DNA from: an uncultured Acidobacteriota bacterium
GTDB taxonomy: Bacteria > Acidobacteriota > UBA6911 > RPQK01 > JAJDTT01
Direction: 5' to 3'
DNA length: 64,000 nt
NCBI GenBank assembly: GCA_951812665.1
Contig: CATOST010000030.1
Location: 217,543-281,542, forward strand
Shown here piece by piece: positions 54,402 through 64,000 of this stretch. The position numbers and the translations under genes are program-made. Numbering within the stretch: position 1 is the stretch's first letter; each line of letters begins with the position of its first letter. The notes under the pieces are model-generated. The model ran no database searches and was not told the origin of the DNA. It saw only the letters and a list, made by a program, of their open reading frames with translations.

Positions 54402-55397
54402 ATGCACTTGGTAGAAGCGGCCCGACCGATGTTTGCACGGCACGAGACTTTTCACCCCCGATATGGGTGGTTTCGTAAGGCCTACGCCTTCGTCGCAGAG
54501 GACCCGCACATCTTCCTACGAGATGACGCCTCGGTGGAGATTGGCGTCGGTAAAAATATGGTTCGAGCGATCCGCTTCTGGGGGCTTGCCGCCAAGCTGA
54601 TTATTGAGAATCCAAATTCACCAAGACCTCGGTCCCCAGACCTGATCACGACCCCCCTGGGAGATGAACTCTTCGGTGCAGACGGTTGGGACCGCTACAT
54701 GGAAGACCCGGGGACACTGTGGCTGCTCCACTGGCTGCTGCTAGCATCCCGGTCCCGTCTGCCTGTGTGGTGGCTCGCTTTCAACGAGTTTCACGCCGTC
54801 GAGTTTAGTGAGGAGGACCTTAAGGCGGCAATCACCACGCAACTCGAAGCCGCCGGAGGCTGGGCCAGGCCACATCCATCCTCGATCAAGAAGGACATCA
54901 GTGCCTTGCTACGGACCTATGCGCCGGCAGTACGATCCGGTCGCACCGGGATCGACGATATCTTGGACTGCCCTCTACGCGAATTGAATTTGATAGGACG
55001 CTCGGCGGCAACGGGTCGGTACCGTTTCACATTGGGCGCGAAAGCGACTCTGCCGCCAGCGATTCTGACCTACGCCGTCTTGGATTACGTCAAGCGCATC
55101 AAAACCAGGGAAAATACGATCACAATCAATCGATTAGCCCACGAGCCAGGTAGCCCCGGCAAGGTCTTCAAGCTCGCCGAGGGTGAAATGCTCGCGTGCC
55201 TGGAACCAGTGATTGAACGAATAAACATGGTCGGACTAGCTGTCGTGACGGGAGCACCCCAGCTTTCCTGGTCAGAAGAACCAAGCGAGATCGCACGCGA
55301 GATCCTCAACGACTATTACGGAATCTCGCCTATCAGCATTGAAATTAGCAATAACGGTGATCGGTTGTCGGCGACGGCATCGGTTGGGGACTATTGA
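54402..55397 (+). CDS. sspB: SspB, DUF4007 family DNA nickase
   Basis: 331 aa. The N-terminus ARHETFHPRYGWFRKAYAFV, then DASVEIGVGKNMVRAIRFWG is the DUF4007 signature; later LWLLHWLLLASRSRLPVWWL and WARPHPSSIKKDISALLRTY are also typical. In the Ssp system SspB is the nickase that allows single-strand phosphorothioation. ATG 54402 directly follows the sspA stop; an internal ATG at 54429 is possible. It overlaps sspC by 4 nt. Confidence 0.92.
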   Translation: MHLVEAARPMFARHETFHPRYGWFRKAYAFVAEDPHIFLRDDASVEIGVGKNMVRAIRFWGLAAKLIIENPNSPRPRSPDLITTPLGDELFGADGWDRYMEDPGTLWLLHWLLLASRSRLPVWWLAFNEFHAVEFSEEDLKAAITTQLEAAGGWARPHPSSIKKDISALLRTYAPAVRSGRTGIDDILDCPLRELNLIGRSAATGRYRFTLGAKATLPPAILTYAVLDYVKRIKTRENTITINRLAHEPGSPGKVFKLAEGEMLACLEPVIERINMVGLAVVTGAPQLSWSEEPSEIAREILNDYYGISPISIEISNNGDRLSATASVGDY

Positions 55398-58300
55398 TGA
55401 CTTTGTTGGCCGACCACATTGCTGTACGCAGCCGCTTCGCGCGTTCGGCAAATCTCGAACGGGATGCCAATCGGCCTGAACCGCTAAACGGTTACATCGT
55501 CACCGCTCGTGCCCTTGATGCGGTGGAACGTATTGCCGCTGCCGCTGCCGCTGGACCATCAGGAGGCGCATGGTCGCTGACCGGACCTTATGGTTCAGGC
55601 AAGTCGTCTCTCGCCCTGTTGCTCAATGCCATCTTTGGTCCGGCCGGTGCTACGCGAGAGAACGCCTGGAAACTAATCGACGAAGCTTCGCACGGCGTAG
55701 CAGAATTGCTTAAGCGTGTCCATCAACGTCACCGGACCCACGCCACCGGTTTCCATCGAGGATTAGTTACAGCCAGCCGGGAACCGATCAGCCACACCGT
55801 ACTCCGTGCACTCCATTCAGCCGTCATTCGCAGCCACGGACGCATCCCTCCCTCTAGCAGGTTTGCAGCTGCAAAGACACTGAGAGGAGCCATTGAGGAT
55901 GCCGCGACAGACGATCCTCGCCGAACCGGACCGTCCCCCACGGCAATAGTCGAGATTGCTCAGTGCTTGGCAGAGGATGCACCGCTTCTGCTGATCGTTG
56001 ACGAGTTCGGTAAGAATCTCGAAGCGATCCGCGACTACGGCGATGCCGATCCCTATCTACTGCAGCAACTCGCCGAGGCTGGCCAGGGTTCAGGGCTACC
56101 CATCTTCATGCTGACCTTGCAGCACCTTTCCTTTGGGGACTACCTAGCCGCCACGGACACACCACGGCGGCGGGAATGGTCCAAGGTCCAAGGTCGCTTC
56201 GAGGACATCGCCTATATCGATTCGGCCAGTCAAACCCGATCCCTGATCGGGACCGTTTTCGAAGTCCGTGGCGACAAAATGAGGAATCGGATTGCTCGCT
56301 GGGCTCAGTCCCAGGCGAAGAAGATGCGACCGCTTGGAATTGCCGACCTTGGGAATCCAGAGGTAGTTGCTTCTTGCTACCCACTTCAACCTCTAGCCGC
56401 CACAGTACTGCCGGAGCTCTGCAATCGATACGGTCAGCACGAACGCACATTGTTCTCTTTCCTGACCAGCCCGGATCCAAAGAGCGCCGCGTCCTTCCTT
56501 GCAACCAGAAAGCTGCCGATGCGAGGTTCCCTTCCCTCGCTTGGCGTAGACTCCGTCTACGACTACTTCGTCGGTAATGGAAGCTTGGTGGCGCTATCCG
56601 CTGGGCAGTCAAGTAGATGGACGGAGATCGTCACCCGGCTCCGCGATGTCCACGGTCTCTCAAGACGCCAGACACGTCTGGCGAAATCCATCGCCTTACT
56701 CAATCTCGTATCGACGAATGGAACCATTCGAGCATCACGTCAAATACTTACGCTCACTGGCATCGGTGTGGACAACAGTCTGGCTGATCTTGAGACCGTC
56801 GGTGTTGTGACGTACAGGGACTTCGCTGACGACTACCGAATATGGCAGGGAACCGATGTGGATGTCCGACGTCTCCTTGACACCGCTCGTCGACGATTGC
56901 AGCGGCGTCCACTCGCGGAGATCCTTTCGGCTATCGATCAACCCCTACCTAGGGTAGCCGCGCGACACAGCGCGGAAAATAACGTACTTCGAGTATTTGT
57001 AAGACGCTATACCGACAGTAGCGAGGCTATAGAGCGTCTGGACGCATTCTCCCCCTACGATGGTGAGGTGTTACTTATCGTTGGCGCGGACCACCGGGTA
57101 CCCGATTTGGTCCGTTCGTCGACGGCCATGAAGCCAATCGTAGCTGCAATCCCGAACGATCTGACCGAAATTGACAGTGCTGCCCGGGAAGTCGCAGCAG
57201 TTACGAGCGTGCTGAAGCATCCGGACGTTGAAAGCGACTGGGTGGCCCGACGCGAACTCGGGGAGCGGTTGGCACAAACACAGGTCACGCTTGAACACGC
57301 AATCAGTGCAACTTTCAGCGCTGACGCGTGTCAATGGGTCCTACTTGGCGCTTTAGGTGAGACCAAACTGCCCGCAGGTCGAGGTAGCGCCGCTCTTTCG
57401 GCGGCGGCCGACCGAGCCTATTCGTCGACCCCGATTGTTCGCAACGAAATGCTGAACCGAACCGCGCTCACTTCTCAGGGGTCCAAGGCTCGGCGTCTTC
57501 TACTGGAAGCCATGATCGAACGTGGATCCGAGCGAAAGCTCGGACTCAACGGCTACGGGCCGGAAGTGGCCATGTATCGCGCGTTTCTGGAACGGACCGG
57601 ACTCCACGGCCGGGATGCTGGTAACGAGATCATGGGTTTTCGTCGCCCAACCGACGGTTCGTTGCACGCAGCATGGGAAGTCCTGGAAGGCGAGTTCACA
57701 CGTGGTAAAGCCCGCAGAATCAACCTCAACGACATCTATGCCACCTTGCTCTCGCCACCGATCGGAATGAAGGCTGCGGTTATTCCTGTATTCGTTACAG
57801 CGGCTCTGCTCACCTTTAAAGACGAGATCGCCATCTACGAGCATGGCACCTTCAAACCACTCTTCACCTCTGATTTGTCTGAGCGCATGGTGCGCAATCC
57901 TGGGCACTTCGAAATCAAACACTTTGCCAATACCACGGGCGCCCGGAGGCAAGTCGTCCAAGCACTCGCTAAACGGCTCCGCGTGCGACGAGGGTTTCGG
58001 AAATACCGGGTCGCAAATGTTCTCGCCATTGTTGGCCACCTCATCTCCCGAGTCAGGAATCTCGACAACTACACGCTTCGCACCCGTAATCTCGGTTCCG
58101 CCACGCTCAAAACTCGGGATACTCTTTTAGCGGCAGTTGAACCGGACGACCTGCTCTTCCGAAGACTCCCTAAGGCTCTGGGATTGTGGTCAGTACCCGC
58201 TGATACTGAGTGCTATGAGCAGGCTGATGCCTACGCACAACAGGTCAGTGCCGCACTGGACGAACTCACCGAATGTTACAACCGACTCCTGGGTGACCTT

Positions 58301-58867
58301 CTTCGCCTTCTACTTGAAACAAGTGGAGAAAACGCACGGCGGGTAGTCAGCGGTCAGGCTGCTGGCCTTGAGAATGAAGTCCTCGACCCGTCGGTCCGCG
58401 CATTCATTCTCACCCTTGCCAACGACAGCGTCGACAGCGATATGGACTGGATCAAAGTTGTCGCTACGGTCTTGGCCAAGAAAGTGCCCGCTGAATGGAG
58501 GGACGACGACTTGCTGCGATTTCGACACCAACTCCCGCAGAGGATCGCCTCATTCCAGCGCCTAGTAGCACTCCATACGGCGCACCGCGCCGACGGCGGG
58601 GGCCCATTCACGCCACTCCGTGCCACTTTCACACGCTCGGACGGCGATGAGTACGTCCGCTTGGTTAGTGTCGATCAGAACCAACGACACCACGTCGATC
58701 AGGCCCTCGACAACGTACTGGAGGATTTGACATCCGTCCTCGGCTCGCCGCTTCGCGCTCAAAAGGCACTACTCGCGGTCCTGGGCGACCGACTTCTTCC
58801 CGACCGTGCCAAGATTACGAACGTCTCTCAGCTCCATATCATGAACAGGAGAGGACAGCATGGTTGA
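55394..58867 (+). CDS. sspC: SspC ATPase
   Basis: 1157 aa. Walker A GPYGSGKSS (64-72) and Walker B PLLLIVDEFGKNLE (about 196-209) mark an AAA-like ATPase at the N-terminus; the remaining roughly 900 residues are helical with no other recognised domain. The size and position between DUF4007 and the PAPS-reductase-like gene match SspC, the ATPase needed for Ssp phosphorothioation. ATGA overlap with sspB and an 8-nt overlap with sspD show tight coupling. Confidence 0.9.
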   Translation: MMTLLADHIAVRSRFARSANLERDANRPEPLNGYIVTARALDAVERIAAAAAAGPSGGAWSLTGPYGSGKSSLALLLNAIFGPAGATRENAWKLIDEASHGVAELLKRVHQRHRTHATGFHRGLVTASREPISHTVLRALHSAVIRSHGRIPPSSRFAAAKTLRGAIEDAATDDPRRTGPSPTAIVEIAQCLAEDAPLLLIVDEFGKNLEAIRDYGDADPYLLQQLAEAGQGSGLPIFMLTLQHLSFGDYLAATDTPRRREWSKVQGRFEDIAYIDSASQTRSLIGTVFEVRGDKMRNRIARWAQSQAKKMRPLGIADLGNPEVVASCYPLQPLAATVLPELCNRYGQHERTLFSFLTSPDPKSAASFLATRKLPMRGSLPSLGVDSVYDYFVGNGSLVALSAGQSSRWTEIVTRLRDVHGLSRRQTRLAKSIALLNLVSTNGTIRASRQILTLTGIGVDNSLADLETVGVVTYRDFADDYRIWQGTDVDVRRLLDTARRRLQRRPLAEILSAIDQPLPRVAARHSAENNVLRVFVRRYTDSSEAIERLDAFSPYDGEVLLIVGADHRVPDLVRSSTAMKPIVAAIPNDLTEIDSAAREVAAVTSVLKHPDVESDWVARRELGERLAQTQVTLEHAISATFSADACQWVLLGALGETKLPAGRGSAALSAAADRAYSSTPIVRNEMLNRTALTSQGSKARRLLLEAMIERGSERKLGLNGYGPEVAMYRAFLERTGLHGRDAGNEIMGFRRPTDGSLHAAWEVLEGEFTRGKARRINLNDIYATLLSPPIGMKAAVIPVFVTAALLTFKDEIAIYEHGTFKPLFTSDLSERMVRNPGHFEIKHFANTTGARRQVVQALAKRLRVRRGFRKYRVANVLAIVGHLISRVRNLDNYTLRTRNLGSATLKTRDTLLAAVEPDDLLFRRLPKALGLWSVPADTECYEQADAYAQQVSAALDELTECYNRLLGDLLRLLLETSGENARRVVSGQAAGLENEVLDPSVRAFILTLANDSVDSDMDWIKVVATVLAKKVPAEWRDDDLLRFRHQLPQRIASFQRLVALHTAHRADGGGPFTPLRATFTRSDGDEYVRLVSVDQNQRHHVDQALDNVLEDLTSVLGSPLRAQKALLAVLGDRLLPDRAKITNVSQLHIMNRRGQHG

Positions 58868-59708
58868 AACCGTCCGCCATATTAGCGGCATCTCAGGTGG
58901 AAAAGACTCTAGCGCCCTTGCCATTTACCTCCAAGACAAGGTGCCCGACGTCGAGTATTTTTTCTGTGACACTGGGGCTGAACTTCCTGAGACATATGAA
59001 TACCTCACCCGCCTTGAGGTGATCCTTGGCAAACCAATCGTCTATCTCAACTCGCGGCGCGGATTCAACCACTGGTTCGAGGTTTTTCGCGGCACGTTGC
59101 CATCGCCCCAGATGCGCTGGTGCACACGGAACATGAAAATCAAGCCAATCGAAGAGTGGATCGGCGACGCCCCGGCAATTTCCTACATAGCAATTCGCGC
59201 CGACGAGTCCAACCGAAAGGGTTACGTCTCCACGAAACCCAACATCAAAGCACGATTCCCCTTTATCGAGGACGGAATCGACCACGACGGAGTAATGCGT
59301 ATCCTCGCGGATGCCGGCGTCGGACTTCCAACATACTACGAGTGGCGTACGAGATCCGGCTGCTACTTTTGCTTCTACCAACGAAAAGCAGAGTGGGTAG
59401 GTCTGTCCGACCGTCATCCCGACCTATTCGAACGCGCCGTTGCCATCGAAAAAAAAGTCCTGCACAACGCCGGGATAGATACAAACGCGGATTTCCGCAG
59501 CCGCGCCATGCGTGGTCGTCAGTACACCTGGTCCGGAGACGAGACCCTCGTCGAACTCCGTTCACGTCGCGATGAGATTTTGGCGCGCCACAACGCAGCG
59601 ATCGTCGCTACTTCCAAGAAACGATCTAACCGTCCTTTAATCGAGGTGTTGGCTGACGTACTCGATGATGATGACGATACTCGTCCCTGCGCCGTTTGTG
59701 CGCTGTAG
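58860..59708 (+). CDS. sspD: SspD, PAPS-reductase-like ATP pyrophosphatase
   Basis: 282 aa. PP-loop SGGKDS (12-17) for ATP, as in DndC/SspD and PAPS reductases. Cysteines C88 (RWCTRN), C168 and C171 (SGCYFC) and a terminal CAVC (277-280) could hold the Fe-S cluster expected in this family. It activates the DNA phosphate so that SspA-derived sulfur can replace oxygen. It lies 10 nt upstream of sspE. Confidence 0.92.
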   Translation: MVETVRHISGISGGKDSSALAIYLQDKVPDVEYFFCDTGAELPETYEYLTRLEVILGKPIVYLNSRRGFNHWFEVFRGTLPSPQMRWCTRNMKIKPIEEWIGDAPAISYIAIRADESNRKGYVSTKPNIKARFPFIEDGIDHDGVMRILADAGVGLPTYYEWRTRSGCYFCFYQRKAEWVGLSDRHPDLFERAVAIEKKVLHNAGIDTNADFRSRAMRGRQYTWSGDETLVELRSRRDEILARHNAAIVATSKKRSNRPLIEVLADVLDDDDDTRPCAVCAL

Positions 59709-59718
59709 GAACGATCTG

Positions 59719-60933
59719 ATGTGCCCCGACCGTCCATTTGTAGCTGAGACTCGTACGGTAGGTAGCCTCCTCACGGGCTCGGGAACGGGATTTTACATAC
59801 CTCTTTACCAACGTCCCTATCGTTGGAACAAGGATAATGCGGGCCGCTTGATTGCGGATGTCGTTGACGGGATTTCAACCTATCAGGAGACACGTCGCTC
59901 TTCGACGTTCCTCGGGACTCTCATCACGGTTCCCGATTCTGATTTATATCCGCCGGCGACAGATCGCCCCCCCACGGTGTTTCAGGTGATCGATGGACAA
60001 CAACGGATTGCAACACTTCTCGGTATGTTCGGCGAACTAAACCGGGCTGCACACTCTGCATTTAATAGTCTAAACGAGGGTGAGAGACAACACATATTAC
60101 CTTTCTTCGAACCTATCTCACAGAAACTCAGTAAATCGCTTTGTCTCACTAGTTCCGCAACCGATCAATTCACTCTTCCTCGAATGATCCGCGGCGGCGT
60201 CGATCAATGGGGTATACGGCCCGACAACTACAAGTCAGAGATTGGAAGCTATTTAGCCACCTACGATTTGTTTACAGTCCCCCAACTCACTGAAGATATG
60301 TCATCGTTTAATGATGTACTCTCCACGATGCGTGATTCTTTTGTAGCAAATATGCCATTCGAAATCGACGCGCTGAGTGAGGATCAGTGGAAGTCGATGT
60401 TTGAGCAACGGCGACCTTCAAATATGCCTACGTCTGAAACGGTTGATCGGCTGCTGAAGCTGCTTGCCTTCGCTTCATTTTCGATGAATCGTGTCCACGT
60501 GATTTGGGTTCAGGCGAATCATGAGGAATCTGCTTCCGCAATCTTTGAGTCTCTAAATACGACGGGCGAGCGGTTGACCGCCCTTGAGACTTTTGTCCCA
60601 CTAGTAGTCTCCGCGAAAGGAGGACAAGCGAGTTACGCGGGTTCCTTGGAAGAAACCCAAATTAAGCGCTTCCGGAAATCACTAACCGGTCTCCGTTCGA
60701 AGGAAATTACTCCGAGGACAAAGACAACGTTGGTTGGGTTCGCTCTATCGGATACTGGACGGAGATTAGGAGAGCGATTGTACGTCCAGCGAGCGTACTT
60801 AAGGGAGTATAAGGATCTCGGTCAGGAAGAGAGACAGACTTTCATAACAGGCTTGGGGAATACGGCGAGTTGTCTCAGACAATTGTGGTACGGGGAACAC
60901 CCCCTACCCCGGATTATTCATGGGACATGTTGA
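59719..60933 (+). pseudogene. sspE: SspE N-terminal part (DUF262), truncated by IS1380
   Basis: Start ATG 59719 (SD TAGGAA, 10 nt after sspD). DUF262 is complete at the front: YIPLYQRPYRWNKD (26-39), STFLGTLI, and the nucleotide-binding VIDGQQRIATLL (90-101). SspE senses phosphorothioates through this domain. The native frame runs to 60907 (codon 397, first base), where the insertion sequence begins; eight foreign codons follow to a stop at 60931-60933, giving a 404-aa product without the nuclease. Visibly lower GC than upstream ssp genes. Confidence 0.93.
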
Positions 60934-62899
60934 TAAAGGCTTTCAACCCGGCGTTTTCGTGCGGTCGGTGCCCGGTTTCTCTTGAACCTCTGTCGATTCG
61001 ACGGAATCGGCTCAAAAACAGGACGATTGAACCCATCATAAACCGTCCGGCGGTCCGGGGGACCGTCACCCGCCGACAGGTCGACTTTGCGGTGAGAAAA
61101 ACCCACCGTTTCGGTCCCTCCCACGGGCCCGATTCTTCCGTCCGTCCCCTATCCCGGCGCCCAGGACACTCGCTCCAGTCTCCGCCACAACCGCTTCCAG
61201 TCCGTCTCCCTTCGACTCACCACGAAAATCAGTCTCCTTCCTTGGCGCAGCACCCGACTCGCCACTCGCAACACCCGTTCATGAAAACGACGCAGACTCC
61301 ACCCCCGTCGCGTCGCTCGCTCCATCAGTACCCGCCCCAGGTGCAGGATCCCGTACGCCAGCAGATTCAGCAGGAACCGGGCTTCGTTGTGGGGCCGAAC
61401 CCCGGTCTCCGTCAGCGCTTCCGGCTTCGGTTCCGGCGTCAGTTTCTTCCCCCGATAGTGCGTCTTGGGACGACTCACCGACGACAAGGCCGGATCGAGC
61501 ACGTCCATCAACTCCCCCATGTGGCCTTCCGCCTTCCCCCGCCGGCGATACGTCCTCAGCAACTCTTGGGCGTCACAACGCTTCGGACTCAGGCTCGTCA
61601 GCAACCAGAAATGATCCGGATACAACTCCCCCGGTTGCTCCACCACCACCAGCACCACCCGGCGTGCCCGGTCCCAACTCTCCGCCTGGTAGGTCAGCTC
61701 ATGGAACCACACTCTCGGCGGCTCGTTCGCCACTCGCTCCGCCGGTTGGGTCAAGTACGGTCGCGCCATCCGGTCCAGGACCTCATTCTTGCGGATGCGA
61801 GCGATGTAGGGCACGCTTCGCGACTCCAGGCCCTGCAGCAGCCCGGGTTCCGGGAACCCCGCATCCATCCGCACGATCATCGAGCCGCACAGACGCCCTC
61901 GGCAGCGGTCCACGGCCCGCAATGTCAACTTCAAAGCCTTGTTGCCCAGGTAGCTGGCACCCGGAAAAAGCTCCCCGTCGATCAGGTCCCCCGTCTCTCC
62001 GCAACTCGCCACCAACCCCAAGTACATTCTCTGGCGATAGTACCCGCTCCATTGGCTTCCCGGCTGCCGTCCATGGACCTCGACCGGGAGACCGTCCACG
62101 TCCAGGAACATCCTATTTTTCCGTCTCTGCTTTCGTGGCTTCCCCTTTTTTCGCCGCCGACCCTCCATCATCTCGATCCGACGGCACGCCAGCTCCGTCA
62201 CCGCCTCATGCAGGACCTGAAGGTTCTGCTTCCGGCTGAGCGTGTCCAGGAGCCGGGACAAGGTCGGTTGGGACGCCAGCCCGTGGCCCTCCTCCAAGGC
62301 CGCCGTGCCCCGACGCGACTCGCTCGCCACCCGCAAGCTCGGATCCTGACGCAGGCGGTCGGCATCGGACTGGTCGCGCCAGCCCTGCCCCAACAGCAGG
62401 AGTCGAGTCCGCAGCAGATCCGACAGCGGATAGCGGATCGAACTCGGGTGTCGCGGATCGTGCAACCGCTCGGTCAACCAATCGATGAGGCCGCACCGAT
62501 CCATCATCTCCCGCTGCACCAGGGCGCCCGTGTCCGCACTGAGCAACTCGGGGCGGGTCTCGAGGCGGAGGGATCGGTTGAATGAGGGCCGGATCTGCGG
62601 TATCGTCTCAGGCATGGCGTGCTCCGTTCTTTGAGTTTGTTTATTAGCACCATAATCATACCATGAATGACGGGCACGCCGCCTCATTATTCTGACCCCG
62701 AAAAGGGGATGAAACCTCGCAATTACTTGGGTTTAGGCCCCCCTTGAAACCACTGATCCGACCGCAGTCGAAAACCAAGATAGCGTTTCACCCAAAGGGG
62801 GGTTCGGCCTTTTTCTGTGGGTATCCGGCAACCCTCTGATCTGACTCGACATGGCGGACACGCTTGCTCATTTTATGTTTGCGTGATGAATAATCCGGG
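60908..62899 (-). mobile_element. IS1380-family insertion sequence inside sspE
   Basis: A 1992-bp element. The ends are 14-bp perfect inverted repeats: CCCGGATTATTCAT at 60908-60921 and ATGAATAATCCGGG at 62886-62899. A perfect 5-bp target duplication CCTAC flanks it (60903-60907 and 62900-62904). It encodes one transposase on the minus strand. The intact ends and duplication indicate a recent, still-excisable insertion. Confidence 0.93.
61149..62615 (-). CDS. IS1380-family transposase
   Basis: 488 aa from ATG 62615 (SD CGGAG); an upstream in-frame start is less likely. DDE catalytic positions are visible: RMFLDVDGLPVEVHG (first D), GSMIVRMDAGFPEPGLLQGL (second D) and YRRRGKAEGHMGELMDVLDP (E). 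The C-terminus NEARFLLNLLAYGILHLGRV is usual for IS1380. No frameshift or stop, so the transposase is probably active. A long open frame on the opposite strand is a GC artefact. Confidence 0.93.
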   Translation of the reverse strand: MPETIPQIRPSFNRSLRLETRPELLSADTGALVQREMMDRCGLIDWLTERLHDPRHPSSIRYPLSDLLRTRLLLLGQGWRDQSDADRLRQDPSLRVASESRRGTAALEEGHGLASQPTLSRLLDTLSRKQNLQVLHEAVTELACRRIEMMEGRRRKKGKPRKQRRKNRMFLDVDGLPVEVHGRQPGSQWSGYYRQRMYLGLVASCGETGDLIDGELFPGASYLGNKALKLTLRAVDRCRGRLCGSMIVRMDAGFPEPGLLQGLESRSVPYIARIRKNEVLDRMARPYLTQPAERVANEPPRVWFHELTYQAESWDRARRVVLVVVEQPGELYPDHFWLLTSLSPKRCDAQELLRTYRRRGKAEGHMGELMDVLDPALSSVSRPKTHYRGKKLTPEPKPEALTETGVRPHNEARFLLNLLAYGILHLGRVLMERATRRGWSLRRFHERVLRVASRVLRQGRRLIFVVSRRETDWKRLWRRLERVSWAPG

Positions 62900-62904
62900 C
62901 CTAC

Positions 62905-63839
62905 CAACCTCTAGTGACCACACCCAAGTATCGATCCAAATGCTCATCCGCGGAAACCATACTATCGGTCGAGGTCTTTTGATACGGGGGCACGAGGAGT
63001 TCGGAGAAACAAGTCCAAGATTATTCGATCGACTCGTCCGGGTCGTTGCTGATTTCTGGCTACTTTGGCGGCTATCACGTTCTGGGACAAATAACATCGA
63101 TCTGTACCATCGTATGCTGATGCGGGGCGGGGACATTGATGGCAGGTCAATTGGTCCATATTGTCGACGTCCAGAAGCAGGTCGGTGCCGGACTCCACAC
63201 CCTGACGCCGTAGCAGAGGACCTCCGATGGATCTTACGTAAGAAAGGAGGCATTGCTAGCCGCGAAGACTGGATCATCAAGGCCTCAGAACTAGCCCACG
63301 GGGCAACGTGCGGGAGACCACTGCTCCAATACGCGTTTTTAGGCGCATATCATGACAGTGTTGTCGCAAATCCTCCAAAGGAATTCATTAGGAAGGGTGC
63401 CTCCGGATCGCTGCACACCCTTACACCTGCTCGTTTCGATTCCGGACTTACTGTTGAACATATTGCACCAAAAATACAGCGTGTCGACGATACTAGTTTC
63501 GGCGATCAGATCTACAGAGAAGGAAGAGTTCAACGCCTTGGTAATCTTACTCTACTCCCGAAGCGGGAAAACAGAATTCTGAGCAGTAAATCTTGGCGTG
63601 AAAAGCAAAAATACTTTAGAGTTTATTCGGAACGTGACCCGGAGGAACGCAGAAGATGGATCGAGAATTTCAGTCTTGATCCAGAGACAGCTAACCTACT
63701 AGCCCAACGATTCGTTCCATTCTGCGGTGATCTTGCACAGTTACGGACCCGTGAATGGAATGAAACGCATGTCGCAGTACGCGGGAAGAATCTTGCCGGT
63801 TTAATTTGGGAGCGGTTCGCTCCATCTCTACGACTGTGA
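62905..63839 (+). pseudogene. sspE: SspE C-terminal part (DUF1524 HNH nuclease), separated by IS1380
   Basis: It continues sspE in the native frame (codon 397 completed by 62905-62906). The helical linker leads to DUF1524: LTVEHIAPKIQRVDD (H582 of the rejoined protein), RLGNLTLLPKRENRILSSKS, then WREKQKYF, the H-N-N-type nickase site. The rejoined protein would be 707 aa. Alone this part has no native start; an in-frame start inside the IS end (62817) could make a fused fragment, which seems unlikely to be functional. Confidence 0.92.
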
Positions 63840-63900
63840 GGTGGTCCCGGTTCTTTGACTTTCTGTCAGTTATTTCTACTGTCAGATAAGGAGTGTGTCC

Positions 63901-64000
63901 ATGTCTCCAGACGTTTCCCCTCAAGCCCAACTCGAACGACGACGCAAACACTTGCTGCAAGCCTTGCTCGAACTCGGCGACCTCCGTCCCGGTTCCCTGG
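63901..64000 (+). CDS. DUF6788-like protein (partial, runs off the right edge)
   Basis: ATG 63901 with SD AAGGAG opens MSPDVSPQAQLERRRKHLLQ, then ALLELGDLRPGSL. The phrase ELGDLRPGSL resembles the start of small zinc-finger-like DUF6788 proteins often found next to transposases. Only 33 codons are visible, so the family call is tentative. TTTGACTTTCTGTC and a TCAGATAAGGAG leader lie just upstream. Confidence 0.4.
   Translation, partial: MSPDVSPQAQLERRRKHLLQALLELGDLRPGSL

Noticed and set aside
53241..59708. Calling the operon a Dnd (dndABCDE) or BREX system
   Set aside because: The DUF4007 protein, the 1157-aa ATPase and the DUF262/DUF1524 effector define Ssp; there is no DndB, DndD or DndE, and no PglZ or BrxX.
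60870..62585. A 571-codon open frame antisense to the IS1380 transposase
   Set aside because: Pro/Arg/Gln-rich shadow of the transposase; it crosses the IS boundary and has no homology that I recognise.

Overview
This 64 kb window is GC-rich bacterial DNA with dense coding on both strands. The content fits an Acidobacteriota-like genome: an Oar-type TonB-dependent receptor with an N-terminal carboxypeptidase-regulatory domain, the DUF1501 plus cytochrome-type DUF1549/DUF1553 pair otherwise best known from Planctomycetes and Verrucomicrobia, secreted beta-propeller and beta-helix proteins, and many toxin-antitoxin modules. That assignment is an inference; there is no rRNA or taxonomic marker here.

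Layout. (1) 1-5.5 kb, minus strand: an AbiEi antitoxin whose AbiEii toxin survives only as a stub, then a CARF-like/AAA+/Fis sigma-54 activator, then a consensus sigma-54 promoter abutting the activator's stop codon, then a large open frame that runs off the left edge. That frame encodes an N6-adenine methylase domain with a degenerate motif IV, an HsdS-like target-recognition domain, a beta-sandwich and the entry motif of an NTPase. I read this as an inducible modification/NTPase conflict system that I cannot match to a named type. (2) 5.6-16.8 kb: tRNA-Gly, TonB receptor, transhydrogenase SthA, a lipoprotein, a RelBE module and a DUF1549/DUF1501 operon. (3) 16.9-20.5 kb: a toxin-antitoxin island (two PIN modules, an AbrB-Doc pair, an orphan antitoxin, a PIN fragment and a McrC fragment) with recognisable operators. 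(4) 20.6-30.3 kb: a near-contiguous N-methylglutamate pathway for methylamine use (mgsABC, mgdBCDA, gmaS). (5) 30.3-36.2 kb: small membrane protein, EamA transporter, secreted beta-propeller and beta-helix proteins, class I fumarase.

(6) 36.4-45.5 kb: a mobile or decayed region. It has an intact tyrosine integrase, a deleted paralogue, three copies of a roughly 295-bp RNA-like structured element with covarying hairpins, a secreted poly-Asp protein, a dead IS1182-type element and an excisionase/integrase remnant. (7) 45.8-52.9 kb: a tandem duplication of a two-gene amidohydrolase cassette, a sodium:solute symporter with its DUF4212 partner, and a TrkA-type potassium channel.

(8) 53.2-63.8 kb: a complete single-strand phosphorothioation defence operon, sspABCD-sspE. 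Its restriction effector sspE is interrupted by an IS1380-family element (60908-62899) flanked by a 5-bp target duplication. Removing the element and one duplication copy restores the reading frame exactly. As read, the cell would keep DNA phosphorothioation (SspABCD) but lack the sensor/effector SspE. The window ends inside the first codons of a DUF6788-like gene.
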